Positions 59,081-64,000 of a DNA stretch of 64,000 bases are shown here, piece by piece. A program made the translations under genes and the position numbers. The stretch is from Euwallacea fornicatus (Eukaryota > Arthropoda > Insecta > Coleoptera > Curculionidae). The notes under the pieces are model-generated. The model was not told the DNA's origin, did no database searches, and saw nothing but the letters and a program-made list of their open reading frames with translations. The DNA lies in NCBI RefSeq assembly GCF_040115645.1, contig NC_089552.1, positions 496,001 through 560,000 of the forward strand, read 5' to 3'. How positions within the stretch are numbered: position 1 is the first letter of the stretch; the number at the start of each line of letters is the position of its first letter.

Positions 59081-62000
59081 TATCACTCTTTCTTTTTTTC
59101 TGCTTTTGTCGCTCTCCTCTCTTTTTCTCTGTCTTTGTCTCTCTCTCCCTTTCTTTCTCACGTGCTGATAAACCTAAAAAACCAAAGACTCATATTGAGG
59201 AAAAAACTTCAAAAGGGAAGCGAGAAAAATGCAAGAAAATACTGAAAGATTTAATTCCACACCTGTGCTGTTGGATTACTTACCGAGAGGGGCGCAGTAG
59301 AAGAGGAAAAAAGATCTTTAATTATTAGGAGGGAGGATGAAGCTTCGAATCTAAATAAGAGATAATGACTCACGAAATCACAGAGAGCATTAATCCCACC
59401 TCCCACTCGGTGAAATGCTGTGGGGGGTGTTGGAAGAAGGGCGACAAAACTTACGTGTTGTTGGTGGGGGTGTCCGGTACAGGATCTGCGGAAGTGTATC
59501 TGGATTGCAGTATTGTGAATTTTTGGCTAAAAAAATTCACGTGTATTTTGTTGAATTAGCAAGCTCCAATTTAAATTGAAAATAAACGAAATTCCTAGCT
59601 TTGTTATTTTCAACTGGCATTTCGTTCGGCCTTGAACGGGATTTTTACTGTTGCAAACCCGCTCACGAAAATCGTTTTAGATACCGACAAGAAAACAATA
59701 TAATTATTGCATTTGTGCAAGGCCACGTTAATAAACTTAACAACCCAATTATCGATAAACCAGACATGCAGAACACCACTATTAATATTAATAATAATTA
59801 AACAACAACGCGAATTTGAGCTTTGGCAAAGTTTGCATTCCTCCGTAATGAAGAGGGGCTCCAAAGATATATGACGCCTTCAAGATGATTGCACATGTGT
59901 TCTTCACAAGCGGGGAACCTTGTTTAATTTCCTCCTGTAGGTAGGAAAATGATTAAAATGGACAAAAATGCGTTGAGCAATCTTGACAGACAATGAGCGC
60001 AATCATTAGTCACATGAAGCATATAATAGGAAGGCCTCTTGTGTCGCAACAGGACATACTTGTATGGTACACAAGAACTTCAACAATACGGTCATCGCTT
60101 GTGGGAGAGGCATTTTAATGGGTAATTATCTATTTCAAATCCTTTTTTATGGACGCTAGTGAGCTCCAAGTGGTAAATATCTATGAGACACCGCTATCTT
60201 TGAGCTTAGAGACGCTCCGTGAATTATGCAGATCTTCACATGTGTGAATCCTCGAACACAGTCGCGCAAAAGCGGCATTAAGTGTTCGCTTTGTTATCTA
60301 TACGGTGTGGCAGAAATTCCTGGTGGCAAGTGCTGTGGAATTGTTTGCACACTGTATAATCCCATCATTCAGTATTTAGTGTGGAAACGGACTAAAGCTG
60401 CAGTAGAATTTAAGCAACCCTTCCTTGATCAGGGGCTACCCGTTACCATGCGTTAATGTCCACTTCAACGATATTGCCACGTAGAAATGGAGTGTTGCGT
60501 TTAAAAGACTAAATTTGGAATTTTCAGGACTGGAAATAATCATTAAATCAATAAATTATTGAATGGAAAATTGCGAAGTGGAAATTTGCGAGCAAACGGT
60601 TAGGAAAATTTAATCATTTTGTTTAGAGAATTTTTACCGCAAGTGGATGAATGCTAGGTTTCTTTAATTCTTGAGATATTACGCACTTTTTGCGATGAGA
60701 ATTTGGGCGATTTTCGAAGAATTTTCGTTGAACAGTCCATTTGGAATGTGTCCTGTTTAGGACCCTTTCTTTCCAAGCGGATCCAGATCCTTTCTTACCA
60801 GATTCCCCGCACGTTCTCGGAAGATCAGAGGGTTTTCGCCCGCGTGCGAACTTCCCCTTTTATCATACTACTACTTGTTTCGCCTTATGTCTGCTCCCTC
60901 GTGAGCGCGAAAAATTTCAAAATTTTTGGCGGAAAATATCTTCTATTCAATTTAAGTCGCTGTTTTCGTTCTAATTTTCCATCGTTGCTGCCGCCACCAC
61001 ATGCGTTATGCATAGGGCCAGCCTCAGCAAGTCAGGCGCAACGGGCGAAAATTTGAACCGCCGCCCCCTGCCCCCAAGAAAAATCGCCGACTAGGAATGT
61101 CCGTCGCCCAACCTCGCCCCTCCATCCCCCGTAAGGCCGGTACCGGTTATTATCGTTCGAATGACGTAACGGTTTATCGCGTCACAAAATGTAACAATCG
61201 AGAGTCGCTTTACGCACGTAGGTGGTGGAATTTGTAGCGTCCCTGCTGCAGGTTCATTTTGAGGAGATTTGGCATCAACGCTGTTATGAAGCCTGTGACG
61301 TGCATAAAAAGTTACGTGATTTGAACCATAAACGTATATTCATGTTATTGGTAGTTTCCGACGGGGAAATACTGGAAACCTGTTTTTAGCATTGCACAAA
61401 TGATCTAAAATTAGATATTGATTAAAGATTCCGGATGGTGTCATTAATTGTTTATTCCATCAACAAATTACAAATCGAACGTGCAGAAGATCTTTTCAGC
61501 GAGCCTACGTCTCGACTACGCACTTGAACCAGCGATGTCGCGTTCTAGGTATTTATTGCAATTATGTGCATATAAGTGATAAAAGAAACCTTTCTGCCAA
61601 AGAGAAAAATGTTGCACAACAATGTGCTTTCACACGTTGCCTTGTAGAATCCATATTTAGTCGAAAGCCGGTGCAAAACAATTTTTTACTTTCATTATCA
61701 ATTTTGGATCGAAGAATGCGACCTTAGTGGACGGGCGCATTTGAATAATTTTACATTGAAAACTAAACTATAAATAATGATGGTTCTAGATCCTGACTCA
61801 TGAAATTTTGAAGACGAACAAAAAACGGTGATTTTTTAATTTTATTTCGTTAATTGTCCAGTACCGTTGAACCACCTATGAAGCTATGAGAATTGTTTAA
61901 CACACTTCTCTGAAAAAGGTTTGTTATTGTTATTTTTGCCACCTGTTACCAAAAGGTGATAAAATTTCTCTCCACACTGTGACACAGATCTTTTCACCAT

Positions 62001-62196
62001 CAGCGATATGCGCAGCGTGCCCCACTGACGCATTCCGAGAGGCGGAATTTTACGTTATATTTCATAATTTGAAATTTTCTAAAATTTATTTGATTTTTTT
62101 AAACAATTTCCTTACACCAAAGGAATCGAAGCACAAGCTTCTAGACCGTCATTAACCGAATTCAACGAGATATCTTAAACCCGACTTTCATTGCAG

Positions 62197-63076
62197 GTAC
62201 ACAGCCATCATGCGGCCACACCCTCCCAGGCCGGTGAGTTCGATCTAAAAACTGCAAAGGGGAGATTGAGGACTGGTCAACGGCAAAGGGAGATCACACA
62301 CCGGCGACAATATGAGCGAATCGACTCCGATATGCAGGTGCAGGGTCCTCTATTTAGGTTCGAGCGTGCCGCATCAAACTAAAGACGGACTTCAGGGCAT
62401 TCAGGAACCCTTGCAGGAGCTGTACCCCGATGAGGTGAGACGAGTCATTAGTGTTTTCTCTATTCATCATTCAGTCGTTTTTGATTTGATGGTCGGTTAG
62501 GGCAAATCGGGCAAACTATCGGTTTTTGGGCCTCCCTGTGCAGGCCGGACGTGCCGCATGTAATTTTCTACTTTCGGTGCCTCGACGTGGTCAGAAAGAA
62601 ATCTCCTTGTCGACCTCCCTTTGAGGTGAAGCGTATTTTTGCGTTTTCACATTTTTTCCCCCATTAAAATGCTATTTAAAATTTAAATTTACAAAGTGTT
62701 GTCAGAATATCCATTAAAGGTGGAATTTTCAGCAAAAAAGTGAGAACTGATCCAATTACGTTAGGGAATTAGTGCCTGCAAGGATACTAGACTCGAGGTC
62801 TTTAATTATCTGTATGCTGCACGTTAACGGCATGCATGATATGTAGTGGTGTCTTCAAGCAAGCCTGTACCAGCAGGAATACGCTGTAAATAAGTTTTAG
62901 TTTTGGTGAAATCTGAAGTAGGTTTCTTATTTTTAGGGGGCTATCGGCGCCAAAGGGATAGACAGTTGGCTGAGCGTATGGTCAAATGGAATCTTGCTGG
63001 AAAACGTAGACGAAAATCACAAAAAAATTACGAGGTTCTTCCCCATCGAAAGCCTTCATTATTGTGCAGCTGTAAG
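62197..63076 (+). CDS. Start of an unnamed gene with an N-terminal PTB/PID-like domain (partial)
   Basis: An exon beginning after the acceptor ttcattgcag (62187-62196) carries a short 5' UTR, then ATG 62312, and ends at a GTGAGA donor after 62434. The next exon, 62937-63076, joins in phase 0 and ends in phase 2 at another donor. The joined product begins MSESTPICRCRVLYLGSS, then KDGLQGIQEPLQELYPDE, GIDSWLSVWSNGILLENV and ITRFFPIESLHYCAAVR. The pattern (RVLYLGSS first strand, SVWSNGILLEN, FFPIESLHYCA) fits a phosphotyrosine-binding/PID fold, an adaptor domain that binds NPxY-type peptides or phosphoinositides. An in-frame TGA upstream of ATG 62312 supports this start. The gene runs off the right edge; no further exon was found by 64000. 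I do not recognise a named orthologue. Confidence 0.8.
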
Positions 63077-64000
63077 GTGAGTTACAATTCCTAAGGAAAT
63101 TAACCTCCAAGATCACCCGAATGACTAATCTAATGCAAATTTCGGCCTCACATTTGTCCATCCTTGCAATATCATAATAATGACATTAGCTGTGGTCAAC
63201 CTAGATTAAAAGCTTTGGGCATGGGTAACAACTTGTTAACGGTAATGTTAATGATCTGTGACCATAACGCCCAAATTACGATACAGTTAATTGACGGATA
63301 AAAACCCATTAAAGGATTAACCTGAGTGTAACACTGAGCTGAAAAAGGAATTTCAAAAATTGTTAAATAATTCTATTAATTATTTTAATCATAAGTAGTA
63401 GAGGAGCACTTCCTTATTAAATGTTACGCGTGTCCAAAATCCAGAGCATAACGAATGGGTTAAGTCCTGGTAATCTCTGTAACAACTCTCTTACAGCGTT
63501 CACGAGTTTTTTCGTTACGAAATGTGCTTCCTAGATAACAAGATTAATTGATGTAGGATCAGTCGTTGAAAAATTGATTAAAAAGTGTCGTAATTTCGCA
63601 ACTAAGACGTTGAAAAACACCCAAGCGACTGCAGAGCGGAACGATCGAAGTGGGCGCTTATACCATAGAGTTCTTTGGTCATGGTAGAAAATTCATGTTG
63701 TTCTAAGGGATCCGAACTAAGCCCCCTCGAAACGTGGAAAATTTGTTCCGCGGGCCGTTTCCCACGCGATAACTTCGATTCAGCAACTTTTCAGCTGAAA
63801 ACACCAATACTGGATATTTTTATGATATGTCTCACCTGGATTCTTGAACTGATGACTGTAACCTTAGAAATGCAGCTTGATTATTTTCGAAGCACCCAAA
63901 AAGTTGGAACACAATAAAGGACCCCCGCATCGTTCGCTCTCCGGGTTTGCGAGACGCCGCTGAGGATCGCAGAAACTGAAAGAATTTTCCATGCCGGTTT
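63077..64000 (+). other. Intron of the PTB-domain gene, to the window edge
   Basis: Follows the donor AAG|gtgagt at 63076. AT-rich; no acceptor-flanked coding segment continuing the PTB frame was found. An 80-codon frame at 63675-63917 does not resemble PTB sequence. Confidence 0.5.

Larger units (their letters stand above)
55301..62196. other. Gene-poor region with repeat fragments
   Basis: No supported coding gene in about 7 kb. It contains a solo repeat end (55839-55853), a TC microsatellite (59059-59080) and scattered GC-richer blocks (about 56750-57700 and 60750-61250). It may be upstream regulatory or intronic DNA of the PTB-domain gene, whose 5' UTR is split by an intron ending at 62196. 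Confidence 0.4.

Noticed and set aside
1..64000. tRNA, rRNA, CRISPR array or bacterial-type operon
   Set aside because: I looked for T-arm-like motifs, regularly spaced direct repeats and tightly packed same-strand genes and found none. The gene structures are eukaryotic.

Overview
The window is eukaryotic nuclear DNA, most likely from an insect and quite possibly a beetle. Genes are AT-rich, split by GT-AG introns (several only 57 to 63 bp), lie on both strands, and encode arthropod-type orthologues. I see no rRNA, tRNA, CRISPR array, prokaryotic operon or intact transposon. Species assignment is inference.

Layout, left to right. 1.7-9.6 kb (+): ataxin-2 with LsmAD region and PAM2 motif, after a 2.8 kb first intron that holds unexplained open frames on both strands. 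9.6-15.6 kb: noncoding, with a short CAGGGTG-ended MITE-like element and a possible alternative first exon. 15.6-17.0 kb (+): GUCD1 homologue. 18.1-19.1 kb (-): MOB3. 20.0-21.1 kb (+): intronless RNA 3'-phosphate cyclase RtcA. 21.7-23.6 kb (+): TBC1D10-type Rab GAP (whacked). 24.4-29.9 kb (-): WASH complex subunit FAM21/WASHC2. 30.9-33.0 kb (-): paired-like Q50 homeobox gene resembling Pph13 or aristaless types. 33.9-35.8 kb (-): aminomethyltransferase (glycine cleavage T protein). 38.9-40.6 kb (-): Cdc25 phosphatase with an odd hydrophobic N-terminus. 41.3-44.3 kb (+): cytochrome b561. 46.8-48.8 kb (-): COMMD3. 49.2-50.9 kb (+): STK16 kinase. 51-62 kb: long gene-poor stretch. 62.3 kb to the edge (+): start of an unnamed gene whose product begins with a PTB/PID-like domain.

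These are mostly housekeeping genes in unrelated pathways. The only shared theme I see is endosomal trafficking: FAM21 (WASH), COMMD3 (COMMD proteins work with WASH and retriever in cargo recycling) and a Rab GAP. Their closeness is probably chance. Divergent pairs with short shared upstream regions are MOB3/RtcA, Cdc25/CYB561 and COMMD3/STK16.

No clear new multi-gene system was found. Best leads: an alternative first exon for GUCD1 that fits in phase, an extra 5' coding exon and a stop-free 57 bp intron in CYB561, a signal-anchor-like start on Cdc25, unidentified long open frames in introns of ataxin-2 and COMMD3, a cluster of CAGGGTG motifs in both orientations, and the PTB gene behind a long noncoding stretch.
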